Part shown: positions 7,544-16,046 of the stretch, piece after piece
Layout: each line of letters opens with the position of its first letter
How positions within the stretch are numbered: position 1 is the stretch's first letter
Source: Candidatus Dojkabacteria bacterium CG_4_10_14_0_2_um_filter_Dojkabacteria_WS6_41_15
GTDB lineage: Bacteria > Patescibacteriota > Dojkabacteria > GCA-002793355
Reading direction: 5' to 3'
Assembly: GCA_002793355.1 (NCBI GenBank)
Contig: PFQB01000120.1
Coordinates: forward strand, 1 to 31,997
DNA: 31,997 bases
Position numbers and translations under genes: made by a program
The notes under the pieces: generated by a model
What the model was told of the DNA's origin: nothing
Seen by the model: only the letters and a program-made list of their open reading frames with translations
Database searches by the model: none

Positions 7544-7617
7544 TGGGCAACACAAGATTCGAACTTGTGACCTTTCCGATGTGAACGGAATGCTCTAACC
7601 AGCTGAGCTAGTTGCCC
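7544..7617 (-). tRNA. tRNA-Val (anticodon CAC)
   Basis: A full cloverleaf can be drawn: acceptor GGGCAAC/GTTGCCC, D-arm GCTC...GAGC, anticodon stem TTCCG/CGGAA with loop TTCACAT (anticodon CAC, reads GUG), and T-arm ACAAG-TTCGAAT-CTTGT. The discriminator is A, and CCA is not encoded (next bases TGT), so a CCA-adding enzyme is required. Confidence 0.96.
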
Positions 7618-7656
7618 CCTAAAAATCAAATTTCTTTGAAATTATGACTTTTAGGG
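7617..7656. other. 40-nt inverted repeat abutting the 5' end of tRNA-Val
   Basis: CCCTAAAA (7617-7624) pairs with TTTTAGGG (7649-7656), and inner AAATTTC pairs with GAAATT around a TTT loop. It touches the first base of the tRNA, so it would form a structured pre-tRNA leader near the RNase P cleavage site, or mark an old insertion boundary. Confidence 0.5.
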
Positions 7657-7692
7657 AACCCATACCGAGGACTCGTTAACAGTATTAATTGA

Positions 7693-7698
7693 ATTATA
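7693..7698 (-). promoter_or_regulatory. Likely -10 element (TATAAT) for tRNA-Val
   Basis: TATAAT lies about 75 nt before the tRNA 5' end and just downstream of the pentapeptide-repeat gene stop. No convincing -35 was found. Confidence 0.4.
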
Positions 7699-7710
7699 CC
7701 CTACCGTTGA

Positions 7711-8331
7711 TTAATTTTCAGTATCTTGTTCTGGGGGCTCGGCAATTTTTATTCCCAAAGAATCAAGCAAACTCATGACAGCCGGTTCCGAGAATACTGC
7801 ATCTTTCAGAAAATTATTTCTGGGATCGATGGTGTAATTATGAGCCCCGCGAAAATCTGTTTTTCGTAAATCAGTGTGGTTAAATATGGCGCGAGATAGA
7901 TCGGAAAAATGAAAGATTGATTCGTCAAGCTTTGCCTCGGCAAAATCAACCTCTTCCATGTTACAGGCAACAAAGGTACTGCCAATCATTTTTAGCGTAG
8001 AAAACAAAGAAAAGCCCAGGTTACAGTTTCTAAAAACGACCTGAAAGACTAGATTCACCTTTGTTTTCGTAAAATCCACGCCAACCAGTGTCGAGCTTAA
8101 AAACTTACAAGATTTAATTGTGGTATCAGTTAGTTTACACATATTGAAGTTGCAGTGCTCGAACGTACAGGTATCAAAGCTACATTTCTTTAACGTAGCA
8201 TCGTTAAAATGGCAGTTGCGGAATACACAGTTGTAATACTCACTTTCTTCAATCTTTTTTGTTGTACAATCAGCACCGATAATTTGGGCTTCCTCTACTG
8301 TTTCGTTGCTTGATATTGAGTTGTTTTGCAC
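7711..8331 (-). CDS. Pentapeptide-repeat protein
   Basis: The 206-aa protein starts at GTG (8329-8331). From about residue 28 to 160 it shows tandem A(D/N)Lxx-type pentapeptides with Cys-rich positions (for example CVFRNCHFNDATLKKC and CNMEEVDFAEAKL), which fold as a right-handed square beta-helix. The C-terminal segment IDPRNNFLKDAVFS...LLDSLGIKI is the cap found in many bacterial pentapeptide proteins and is similar in layout to Qnr (about 218 aa). Some family members mimic DNA and protect gyrase, but most have no known role, so gyrase protection is only a possibility. Its upstream region is the TAGTTAG repeat shared with 1988-2064. Confidence 0.88.
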   Translation of the reverse strand: MQNNSISSNETVEEAQIIGADCTTKKIEESEYYNCVFRNCHFNDATLKKCSFDTCTFEHCNFNMCKLTDTTIKSCKFLSSTLVGVDFTKTKVNLVFQVVFRNCNLGFSLFSTLKMIGSTFVACNMEEVDFAEAKLDESIFHFSDLSRAIFNHTDLRKTDFRGAHNYTIDPRNNFLKDAVFSEPAVMSLLDSLGIKIAEPPEQDTEN

Positions 8332-8337
8332 CTTATT

Positions 8338-8402
8338 AGCTATTAGCTTATAACAACTAACTATTAGCTAGTTACTAGCAGTTAGTAGCTAGTAGTTAGC
8401 AG
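8338..8402. repeat. Second copy of the TAGTTAG-family AT-rich repeat
   Basis: The block is made almost only of TAG, CTA, GTT and AGC words and contains the exact 15-mer AGTTAGTAGCTAGTA (8380-8394) also found at 2050-2064. It runs into the TAG stop of the zinc-ribbon gene (8403-8405). Confidence 0.75.
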
Positions 8403-8729
8403 CTAGAGAGGATTAAATGGCCCCGAATACAAATCATCCACTTCCTCTACTTCAAGTGAGCCAACGTTAGCGTCAACATCGTCAAATTCATCACCAGTTG
8501 CAAGAATTGGACGAATATCGCCCTTTACCTCTTTACCTTCTTCCTCCATCAATTTCTTTATTTCTTCTTTTGTCATTTGTGTCGATTCAGAAAACGAGAG
8601 GTATTCCCCACAATGATGGCACGCAAAGACATAATACACATCTTCTCCGCAATTACTACACGTCATTTTTATAACGTTATATTCTTTTTGTCCGACGACT
8701 TTTGCCGATGCTTTTGTTGTTTTTTCCAT
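8403..8729 (-). CDS. Small zinc-ribbon protein with acidic C-terminal half
   Basis: The 108-aa protein has two CxxC knuckles (MTCSNCGEDV and FACHHCGEYL, about residues 24-42), which define a single zinc ribbon. An acidic, probably disordered tail of about 60 residues follows, ending DLYSGPFNPL. There are no membrane segments. Zinc ribbons of this type bind nucleic acid or act as assembly modules; no specific family was recognised. TATACT (8762-8767, minus strand) lies 32 nt before ATG, giving a leader of about 25 nt. The stop codon falls at the edge of the AT-rich repeat. Confidence 0.7.
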   Translation of the reverse strand: MEKTTKASAKVVGQKEYNVIKMTCSNCGEDVYYVFACHHCGEYLSFSESTQMTKEEIKKLMEEEGKEVKGDIRPILATGDEFDDVDANVGSLEVEEVDDLYSGPFNPL

Positions 8730-8924
8730 AAATATCCGAAAGAACTTACTCGAACAGAATCAGTATAGCAATGATATGCAAGTATGGCAATATCAAACCT
8801 CATTTTGATTATAACGATAAACAAGTAGATTATCTTGTATTGGTGCAAATCACGATAGGGATGCCGTCAGCGTTCAAAACTGAAGTGATAGAGATAATAT
8901 TTTCTAAGGTTCTTATGTGGGTCG

Positions 8925-11882
8925 CTAAGCTTGCAGATCGCTTTCCATGTGACATTTCTTATATTTCTTTCCACTTCCACAAGGACAAGGATCATTTCGG
9001 CCAACACGAAGCTTCGTTTTGACTGCTTCTTTATCGTTTTGATGAGCAATTCTATTGCTTAATACATTGTTTACCGCATCTCGTACTGCTGCTCTACCCT
9101 GTTTTGGTACGGGAAGACGAGTAAAAGCAGGAGCTGGAGTTTCAGGACGGTTTTCGTTTAGTCTGAGACGAAACATTCTTTTAGAAACCATATCACCAAG
9201 TGCTGCAAAAAATTCTTCAAAAAGGATGGCGCCTTCACGCTTATACTCTACAAGAGGGTCCCGTTGCGCATAACCTCTCAAACCAATTCCCTCTCGAAGG
9301 TCCGACATTGCGTCAATATGATCCATCCAAAGGAAATCCAATGAAGCCATAATAAGATACCTTTCGTAATCTTTTTCAGGAAGATTTGGAAGTAATACCT
9401 GTAATTCAAGGAACAGTGAAGTAACTATCAGATTTACTAATGAATCCGTATGCAAAATTGCGACCTTCTTTCTAACTGCAATCAGAGTTTCCTTGAAACC
9501 ATTGTAATTATCAAAACCTAATAAAACTGCTGCTTGTTCCTGGATATCATCGGGAATGCAGGTGTCTAGATAATCGAACAGAAGAGTCGCTTGTTTAGGC
9601 GTAATCTTAACGGCGAGTTTATTTAACTCCCCTAGAGTTGTTTCAATTTGGGAAATTACTTGCTTCAAAATCCAAATTCGTAAAGAGTAGTCCAAGAACG
9701 AGTTGGCAAAATATGAACGCACTTTAGATTCGGTTGGATTCTTTATTGAATAGGTGCGTAAATCGGCAAGTAGTTTAAGAACCTGCTCGCTTTTAACTTT
9801 GATTGGTTCAAGTGCTGGTAATTTCTCGTTGTGCAACTGAATTAAAATCAACTTGCGCATTTTATAAACAATCTCTCGTTGTTGATTAAGAACATCGTCG
9901 TAATCGACCAGTCTGCGGCGAATATCGAAGTTGAGCGATTCAACTTTTTGCTGCGCTTTCTCAAGTACATTGGTGAGAATTCGAGATTCAATCGGCACAT
10001 CATCGGGCATGGCATTACCTAACAATGCTTTCATCATGTCGCCACCAAATACGCGCATCAAATGATCTTCCATTGAAAGATAGAACTTGGAAGATCCTGG
10101 GTCGCCAAGACGGCCTGACCTTCCTCGGAGTTGGTTATCAATTCGTCGTGCTTCGTGGCGTTCTGTGCCAATAATGTGCAATCCACCCAAATCTTTGACA
10201 ATATCTGTAAGCTTGATGTCAGTTCCTCTACCGGCCATGTTGGTGGCAATTGTGACCATATGTTGTGAACCAGCGCTTGCGACAACTTTAGCTTCTTTTT
10301 CGTGAAGTTTTGCATTTAACACCTGATGGGGAATTCCTTCTTTTTTGAGTAATGCTGAAAGATATTCTGATTTTTCGATTGAAGTTGTACCTGCAAGTAC
10401 TGGGCGTCCCATTTCATATTGTTTTTTAATTTCTTCGACAACCGCTGCAAATTTCGCTTTTTCGGATTTATAAATGACATCAGCCATATCTGCACGGACG
10501 ACAGTTCTGTAGGTAGGAACACGAACGACATCTAGACGGTAAATCTTTTGAAATTCTTCAGCTTCCGTTAACGCTGTTCCGGTCATACCTGATAAATATG
10601 AATACATGCGGAAATAGTTCTGGTAAGAGATTGTTGCTAAGGTTTTGCTCTCTTGTTTAACAGGAACGCGTTCCTTTGCTTCGATAGCCTGGTGTAAACC
10701 CTCGCTATACCGTCTGCCTGGTTGTGCACGTCCGGTAAATTGGTCGACAATCAATACCTCTTCGTTGCTTACGATGTATTCTTTGTCTGTTCGATAAAGC
10801 GCACGAGCTTTCAAGGCGTTGTCCATATGACGGATAAAAATACTATCACTCCAGACATCATCTTCTCCAAACATTTCTTCGACCTTTTTGATACCCATAT
10901 CAGAAAGAACCACGGAATGGCGCTTCTCGTCAATAACGTAATCTTCTTCTGGTATTAACTCGTCTGCAATTGTGGCAAAACGCGCATAAATTTCACTTGG
11001 CTGAGAATCTGGTTCAGAAATAATTAAGGGAGTACGTGCTTCGTCAATTAAAATCGAGTCACATTCATCGACTACAGAGAAAACAAAGTTTCGTTGAACT
11101 CGGTCTTCTAAGCTTTTTGCGCTGTTATCGCGTAAATAATCAAAGCCAAATTCGCTCGCCTGCCCATAGATGATATCGCATAAGTACGCATCTTTTTTTG
11201 TAATCTTCTTTAAATTGGTCGCATTCATGGTAGACATGTTGGCCATGTCTTTTTTTTCGAGTGAACTTTTTGCATCGGGACCGAACGTCTTGATTACTTC
11301 ATCATCAGAAATAACCTCGTAGGAAGCTTCGGGGGTAATTACTGCGGTCTTCATGCCGAGTGCTAGTAAAATTTGTCCAGTCCATTCAGCGTCACGGCGT
11401 GCTAAATAATCGTTTACGGTTGCTACATGTACGCCGTACCCAAGTAAACCATAGAGATAGGTAGGAAGCGTCGCAGCGTTCGTTTTGCCTTCTCCGGTAA
11501 AAACTTCAGTGATTTTTCCGTGGGCAAGCAAAATACCAGTAATCAATTGAACATCGAAATGGCGATGCATGGCTACTCTTTTTGCTGCTTCACGTACTCG
11601 AGCAAATACTTCGGGCAGTAAATCTAATAAGACTTTGCGTTCTGCGTCAAGTTTTTTCTTGTCAATTGTTGGATAGTCGACATCGTAATAAATATCAGCT
11701 GATTTTCTCTGTTCAATATCGATAGAGAGTTTGTTACGAAAATATTCTGAAGACGCTAGGAGCTCTTTGTCGGATAATTTCTCGACGGCGGGTTCGAAAG
11801 AATTAATCATCTCAACAAGCTTTCTCGCCTTAGTAACTTCTCTATCGTTTGGCGAAAATATCTTGGAAAATAGGTTGCTCAT
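8925..11882 (-). CDS. secA: Preprotein translocase ATPase SecA (enlarged)
   Basis: SecA drives secreted proteins through SecYEG. An upstream ATG at 11897 is in frame, but ATG 11882 overlaps the preceding stop (ATGA) and gives MSNLFSKIF, the usual SecA start; this yields 985 aa. Motifs seen are HFDVQLITGILL, Walker A TGEGKT, TVNDYLARRDAEW, FGFDYLRDN, Walker B VDECDSILIDEARTPLIIS, LSGMTGTA and TNMAGRGTDI. The C-terminal SEC-C zinc motif is DPCPCGSGKKYKKCH. Motif VI reads GRSGRLGDPG where GRSGRQGDPG is usual. The protein is about 100-150 residues longer than typical SecA, with extra sequence in the helical scaffold/wing region. No Shine-Dalgarno is visible; translation is probably coupled to the 351-aa gene. 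Confidence 0.97.
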   Translation of the reverse strand: MSNLFSKIFSPNDREVTKARKLVEMINSFEPAVEKLSDKELLASSEYFRNKLSIDIEQRKSADIYYDVDYPTIDKKKLDAERKVLLDLLPEVFARVREAAKRVAMHRHFDVQLITGILLAHGKITEVFTGEGKTNAATLPTYLYGLLGYGVHVATVNDYLARRDAEWTGQILLALGMKTAVITPEASYEVISDDEVIKTFGPDAKSSLEKKDMANMSTMNATNLKKITKKDAYLCDIIYGQASEFGFDYLRDNSAKSLEDRVQRNFVFSVVDECDSILIDEARTPLIISEPDSQPSEIYARFATIADELIPEEDYVIDEKRHSVVLSDMGIKKVEEMFGEDDVWSDSIFIRHMDNALKARALYRTDKEYIVSNEEVLIVDQFTGRAQPGRRYSEGLHQAIEAKERVPVKQESKTLATISYQNYFRMYSYLSGMTGTALTEAEEFQKIYRLDVVRVPTYRTVVRADMADVIYKSEKAKFAAVVEEIKKQYEMGRPVLAGTTSIEKSEYLSALLKKEGIPHQVLNAKLHEKEAKVVASAGSQHMVTIATNMAGRGTDIKLTDIVKDLGGLHIIGTERHEARRIDNQLRGRSGRLGDPGSSKFYLSMEDHLMRVFGGDMMKALLGNAMPDDVPIESRILTNVLEKAQQKVESLNFDIRRRLVDYDDVLNQQREIVYKMRKLILIQLHNEKLPALEPIKVKSEQVLKLLADLRTYSIKNPTESKVRSYFANSFLDYSLRIWILKQVISQIETTLGELNKLAVKITPKQATLLFDYLDTCIPDDIQEQAAVLLGFDNYNGFKETLIAVRKKVAILHTDSLVNLIVTSLFLELQVLLPNLPEKDYERYLIMASLDFLWMDHIDAMSDLREGIGLRGYAQRDPLVEYKREGAILFEEFFAALGDMVSKRMFRLRLNENRPETPAPAFTRLPVPKQGRAAVRDAVNNVLSNRIAHQNDKEAVKTKLRVGRNDPCPCGSGKKYKKCHMESDLQA

Positions 11883-12934
11883 AATTCTGGTATGCAAGTG
11901 CGCAAAGTTATCTGTAACGACTCACCGAAGTCAAAGCAATTATACACTCTTTTGCCAATTTTTGTACTATATTTTGCAACCAGTTCTCCGTTAAATGTTG
12001 GAAGATACGATAAGAGAGGGGTTGAGGAGGAACCGCTAGAAGAAGTCCACATTAGCGAACTCGTTTCTTCGGAAAAACTGAGTGTTCCAGAGCTATCTTG
12101 CAGTATGCTAGATTGCTTTATTATGTTTTCTGGCGAGTTAATCCTGTTTCCATTTTTATCGAAGGAGACTACTTGGCTCGCTAAATTCGAATTGGTTGTA
12201 TACACGGCCGAAGGAATAGTTGTATTTCGTTGGAAAGACAGAAGGCTCAAAAAATTCGGGAGAATGGTCGGTGAAACGCCCCAATGCAATATTCGGAATT
12301 TCGGAGCTAAAAACGGAAACAATTCTCGGCAAAATACTATGTCACCGTTGTAATATGCGTCTACAACTCTGAGCATTTCTTTCGATTCAAATGAGGTTAT
12401 CGTAGGATTGTTTTCTGAGTTTCGTTGAGTAGAAATTTCTATTCTATAAAGTACACTTTTTATATCGCTCGAAGTTTTTGCTTCTTTTTCAGTATTCAAG
12501 AAAATGAAGGTTGTGCCATCATCCGTTTGCAAAGTAAAGGTACCGACCAGTGACACACCTTTTGTTAAGTGTAAAGAGTAAATTGGATTCACCGTTGCTG
12601 ATTGTTGAAATCGGTCAATGGTAATAATGTTGGATTCTTCAGAAACTATATATCCGAGAGAATTAATGAAAAAGTGCCTTTCCTTGGATTTCTCGAGAAA
12701 TGCAAACTTTTTGCCTTGCAACCGAGTGTACAGTGAAGTGTCGTTCTGGCAGATGGTTACACCTTCTTTGGTTAAACTGAGAGCCAGATCAGTATCTTCA
12801 CAATCTGTAAGATATGCATACGGAATAATTGGTGGCTGTACCTCTGTTTTTGGGATGAACTGGGGTAATAACACTCGAATTGTCAGGTAACAGACAATTA
12901 TTATTCCAAAATATATAAGTTGTTTGTAATGCAT
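11879..12934 (-). CDS. Membrane-anchored extracytoplasmic protein of unknown function, coupled to secA
   Basis: The 351-aa protein has one N-terminal hydrophobic segment (about residues 5-24), then a mainly beta-predicted exterior of about 320 residues. The exterior has repeated strand-turn units (for example KKFAFLEKS, VSLVGTFTLQ and TFIFLNTE) that could form a propeller or sandwich. Four cysteines are scattered outside. No family was recognised. It starts 9 bp after the M23 gene and its TGA overlaps the secA ATG, so the three genes form one transcription unit. Placement suggests a role in export or wall assembly. Confidence 0.7.
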   Translation of the reverse strand: MHYKQLIYFGIIIVCYLTIRVLLPQFIPKTEVQPPIIPYAYLTDCEDTDLALSLTKEGVTICQNDTSLYTRLQGKKFAFLEKSKERHFFINSLGYIVSEESNIITIDRFQQSATVNPIYSLHLTKGVSLVGTFTLQTDDGTTFIFLNTEKEAKTSSDIKSVLYRIEISTQRNSENNPTITSFESKEMLRVVDAYYNGDIVFCRELFPFLAPKFRILHWGVSPTILPNFLSLLSFQRNTTIPSAVYTTNSNLASQVVSFDKNGNRINSPENIIKQSSILQDSSGTLSFSEETSSLMWTSSSGSSSTPLLSYLPTFNGELVAKYSTKIGKRVYNCFDFGESLQITLRTCIPEL

Positions 12935-12943
12935 GATTGTTTG

Positions 12944-15900
12944 TTAGAATTTAGGGTGTGGGTTATCGCCCGATAATCTGCCCGGATAGGTGCTTGCCTT
13001 TGCTGTTGCTATGGAATTCCAATCCACAGAGAAATAGGGAACCGGATTAACGTGAGAGCTTGTGGCCCAGGTTGTGCGAAGTTCAAAGTGCAAATGGCTG
13101 GCTAGTGGTTCGCAGTTGTACATTCCTGAGTTTCCTGTTTTTGCTAAGGCTTGCCCGGTGTTTATGGAATTTCCAATTTTTATTAATTTCCCAGAAGGAT
13201 ATTTAGTTGATGCTAGATGAAAATAATACGTGTAGAGTCCGTTTGGATGTTTAATGCCTAAATAATTCCCTCCGGCGTTGCAACTATTTTGCTTTGCATA
13301 TCCTGAAGAGATTACTTTACCCGGAGCAGGTGCTAAGATTCTTTCTTCTGCAACAGAAAAATCAATTCCCCCGTGCGGTTTTTGGAAGGCGGTATATCCG
13401 TGCCATTGGCTAACGTTTTTTGGTGAAGCAAACAACCAGCTAAAGTATGCTCTATTTTTGTTTACTTTATAGGTTAGTTCGTGCGTTCGTTGGATTTCTG
13501 GCGAAAAGTAGTCGTATGCCACTGGTGAATCTCCGATAATTGTTGAAAGGTGTAGATATATACGTTCTTTGATCGTAATGTTACTAATTCTTCCATGGCT
13601 AATTTTGAGAGAATTCGCGCCGTAATTCTTGACCGGAAGGTCAGTGCTAACAACAGGAATTATTTTGTTATCTAACGTCATTTCTTGCGAAATTTCGGTA
13701 ACACAGCTCCACCACGTTCTTGGATCCCATAGACTTCTTTTTTTACAGGACAAAACGGATATTACTGTTTTTGCATGCAAATCTTTTGCAAAACCAAACG
13801 AACTGATATAGGTGGTTGAATAATGAGGAAGGGTGCCTTGATATGGTGACAATACTATTGGTTTCCAAACACACGAAATATTTTTGAAGTTTTTGGAAAT
13901 CATCTCATAGGATGCGCTACAAAGAATAGTCGATACTTTTGTTTGAGTGCTTTTATCAGTTAAATATATCGTTAGTTCTCCTAAATCACTTGAATTACCG
14001 GACGCATCTTGCGCTTTTGCGTTAAATACGGTGAAGTAAGGAAGTTGAATAGCTTCGGGAAGAAGATAGGTTGCGTACGTGCTCTTTTTGCAGGATGCTT
14101 GCTGAATAATTACTCCCTGTTGAAAAAAGGTTATAGAGCCATTTTCTCGGCAATAACTTGATAAAGTAATTTGTTTCTTAGCTTCGTCAAATTTATACGT
14201 CAAAATTGGAATTGACGGTGGTTTGGCATCGATGGTAAATGACAGTGTCCGCTTGCTTTTGTTACCAACGAGATCGGTACAGGTTGCACTGAGGGTGTAG
14301 TTCCCGTCAGTTTTTGTGAAATTGATTAAGTGCCTGTCCTTTCCATAGGCAATAATTTTTCCACTGAGGTATACCGTCGCTAAGGTTTGTGCTGGGCAGG
14401 TTACCGCAAGAGAGATACGTTGCTTGATTAGTATTTGTTTGTTGCGAATACCGCTTATTATTGGTGGCGCTGGGGGCTTGGTGTCAAGAACAATAATAAT
14501 GGCATCACTTTGAATACGATTTTGTACAGAATCTGATGCATAAAGCGTTAGAATGTATTGACCATCAGAATACCCTACTTTATCGGGCCAATGTGTCCAT
14601 AGATAATTCTTTTCTTCTACCTTTTCCGAATATACTAATTTGTTAATAGTGGTTGTGACTTCCAGCCATATTTCTTCAATAGTTGCATCGTCAACTCCAC
14701 CTTGTATATAGGCATTTTCGGTAACATCACCATTCTTTGTCGTTTTTGGGGATAATAACGTCTTATTCGTTTTGAAATATTTAACGGTTGGGAAAGAGGT
14801 ATCAATAATTGTGGAGGTGCTTGCAGACCATTCCGATTCGTTTCCTGCACGATCCTTTGCTCTAACTTTGTAATAGAAGGCTTTTTCTTTTGTGTGGGGA
14901 ATAAGTAAATTGTTTCCGGTTAACCAGGGTGAATATGTATTGTATGAAGTGAAGCCTTTTCGCTCGCTAAACAGAACCTGATATAAAACGCCGCTTTCCT
15001 GTATCGGAACCCATGTTACCGCGTTTTCACTTGTACCCGTAAACGGCGGTTCTTCAATAAGTTGCGGTGGTACTGGTGGTTGCGTGTCGATTTCAAAATT
15101 AACGATACTTCCCCATTCAGCTTCATGATAACTGTCTGTAGCGAGGCATGAGGCATAATAAGTGCCATCAGGTAAATCGGTAGAAACGGAATTGCTTGGT
15201 TTTATCGAGTTTTGCCAGATTGGAGCTTCGCAGGCAGGATCTGTGCAAATTCGCCCTGAGTAATTGACTGAATTTCCTTCTGGATCGGTGACTGCCATTG
15301 GTTCGATTTTTACCGTAGCCGAATTCTGTAAGGTTGCTGTCGGTGATTTAAGTGTACAGTTTGCGGGTGGTAGATTATCTTTGTAATGGACTCGAAAGTA
15401 AGGCCTTTCGTCTTCGCCATCGCAGATTGGCGGCTCTGTAACTAAATCGCAGCCATGTGCCCAGAATATAATTGCCTTTTCGGTTTCTGCATTTATTTTT
15501 AACTCTATGCCATTTTCTGCAACAGGATATGTCTTGTATATATCAATAAATGCCTGTGTAACAGTAATTGTTTTCGTGCCAGGTTGTGGTGAAATCAAGG
15601 TAGTGTTTTTCTTTGAAGAACTGATTGTAGGTTGCAAATTCCATGTTGTGGTAAACATTGACCAGGGTGAGGTTGTTGTATAGGCATCAATCGTAACTGT
15701 GCTATTTGTTCCTTCGTACGCATAGGCAGTTAAAACTAATTCTACGGACTCAATATCGGTTGGAGCAATGTTTCGGTCTAATAGTTGGGCAAAATCTGGT
15801 TTAATGAGAATTCTAGTTTTTCCTTTTGCATATAAACTATCTGTCCCCAGGTATAAGTTGCGCTCTTCCCAAGGTATGGTAGTTGGAAACTTCTCTTCGA

Positions 15901-16000
15901 TGTAGGTATCTTGGTTCCCAAATACTTCAAGTGAATTTGCAGAAACCGGTTCAATTTTGCACAAGAAAATCAAAACCAATAGAAAAAATAATACCTGCAT
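12944..16000 (-). CDS. Large secreted M23 (LytM-type) metallopeptidase with Ig-like repeats
   Basis: The 1018-aa protein has a signal peptide (1-21, ending VSANS), then an N-terminal beta domain like DNRLRE modules (about 25-210). Several Ig/fibronectin-like repeats follow (about 215-700; recurring D(T/A)xPPxPP linkers). The C-terminal peptidase M23 domain (about 880-1005) has the metal motif HGGIDF (HxxxD) and HLHFEL (HxH), plus YYFHLAS between them. M23 enzymes cut peptidoglycan cross-bridges, so this is likely a wall remodelling or prey/host-wall hydrolase held outside by its repeats. No sortase or C-terminal anchor was seen. It heads the operon with the 351-aa gene and secA. TAGTAT lies 9 nt before ATG. 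Confidence 0.9.
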   Translation of the reverse strand: MQVLFFLLVLIFLCKIEPVSANSLEVFGNQDTYIEEKFPTTIPWEERNLYLGTDSLYAKGKTRILIKPDFAQLLDRNIAPTDIESVELVLTAYAYEGTNSTVTIDAYTTTSPWSMFTTTWNLQPTISSSKKNTTLISPQPGTKTITVTQAFIDIYKTYPVAENGIELKINAETEKAIIFWAHGCDLVTEPPICDGEDERPYFRVHYKDNLPPANCTLKSPTATLQNSATVKIEPMAVTDPEGNSVNYSGRICTDPACEAPIWQNSIKPSNSVSTDLPDGTYYASCLATDSYHEAEWGSIVNFEIDTQPPVPPQLIEEPPFTGTSENAVTWVPIQESGVLYQVLFSERKGFTSYNTYSPWLTGNNLLIPHTKEKAFYYKVRAKDRAGNESEWSASTSTIIDTSFPTVKYFKTNKTLLSPKTTKNGDVTENAYIQGGVDDATIEEIWLEVTTTINKLVYSEKVEEKNYLWTHWPDKVGYSDGQYILTLYASDSVQNRIQSDAIIIVLDTKPPAPPIISGIRNKQILIKQRISLAVTCPAQTLATVYLSGKIIAYGKDRHLINFTKTDGNYTLSATCTDLVGNKSKRTLSFTIDAKPPSIPILTYKFDEAKKQITLSSYCRENGSITFFQQGVIIQQASCKKSTYATYLLPEAIQLPYFTVFNAKAQDASGNSSDLGELTIYLTDKSTQTKVSTILCSASYEMISKNFKNISCVWKPIVLSPYQGTLPHYSTTYISSFGFAKDLHAKTVISVLSCKKRSLWDPRTWWSCVTEISQEMTLDNKIIPVVSTDLPVKNYGANSLKISHGRISNITIKERIYLHLSTIIGDSPVAYDYFSPEIQRTHELTYKVNKNRAYFSWLFASPKNVSQWHGYTAFQKPHGGIDFSVAEERILAPAPGKVISSGYAKQNSCNAGGNYLGIKHPNGLYTYYFHLASTKYPSGKLIKIGNSINTGQALAKTGNSGMYNCEPLASHLHFELRTTWATSSHVNPVPYFSVDWNSIATAKASTYPGRLSGDNPHPKF

Positions 16001-16009
16001 AGAGACAGA

Positions 16010-16015
16010 ATACTA
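16010..16015 (-). promoter_or_regulatory. Possible -10 element (TAGTAT) of the M23-secA operon
   Basis: TAGTAT, 9 nt before the ATG of the M23 gene, predicting a leader of only a few nt. Confidence 0.4.
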
Positions 16016-16046
16016 TGCAAAAAATGAACGTAGAAACCAATGCCGT

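Noticed and set aside
7429..7629. 66-aa minus-strand ORF beginning GQLAQLVRAFRSHRKGHKFESC
   Set aside because: It is the translation of tRNA-Val; this is a common false protein over tRNA genes.
11892..12353. 153-aa plus-strand ORF
   Set aside because: Antisense to the 351-aa gene, which has an anchor, proper coupling to secA and a coherent frame; no independent signal for the antisense frame.
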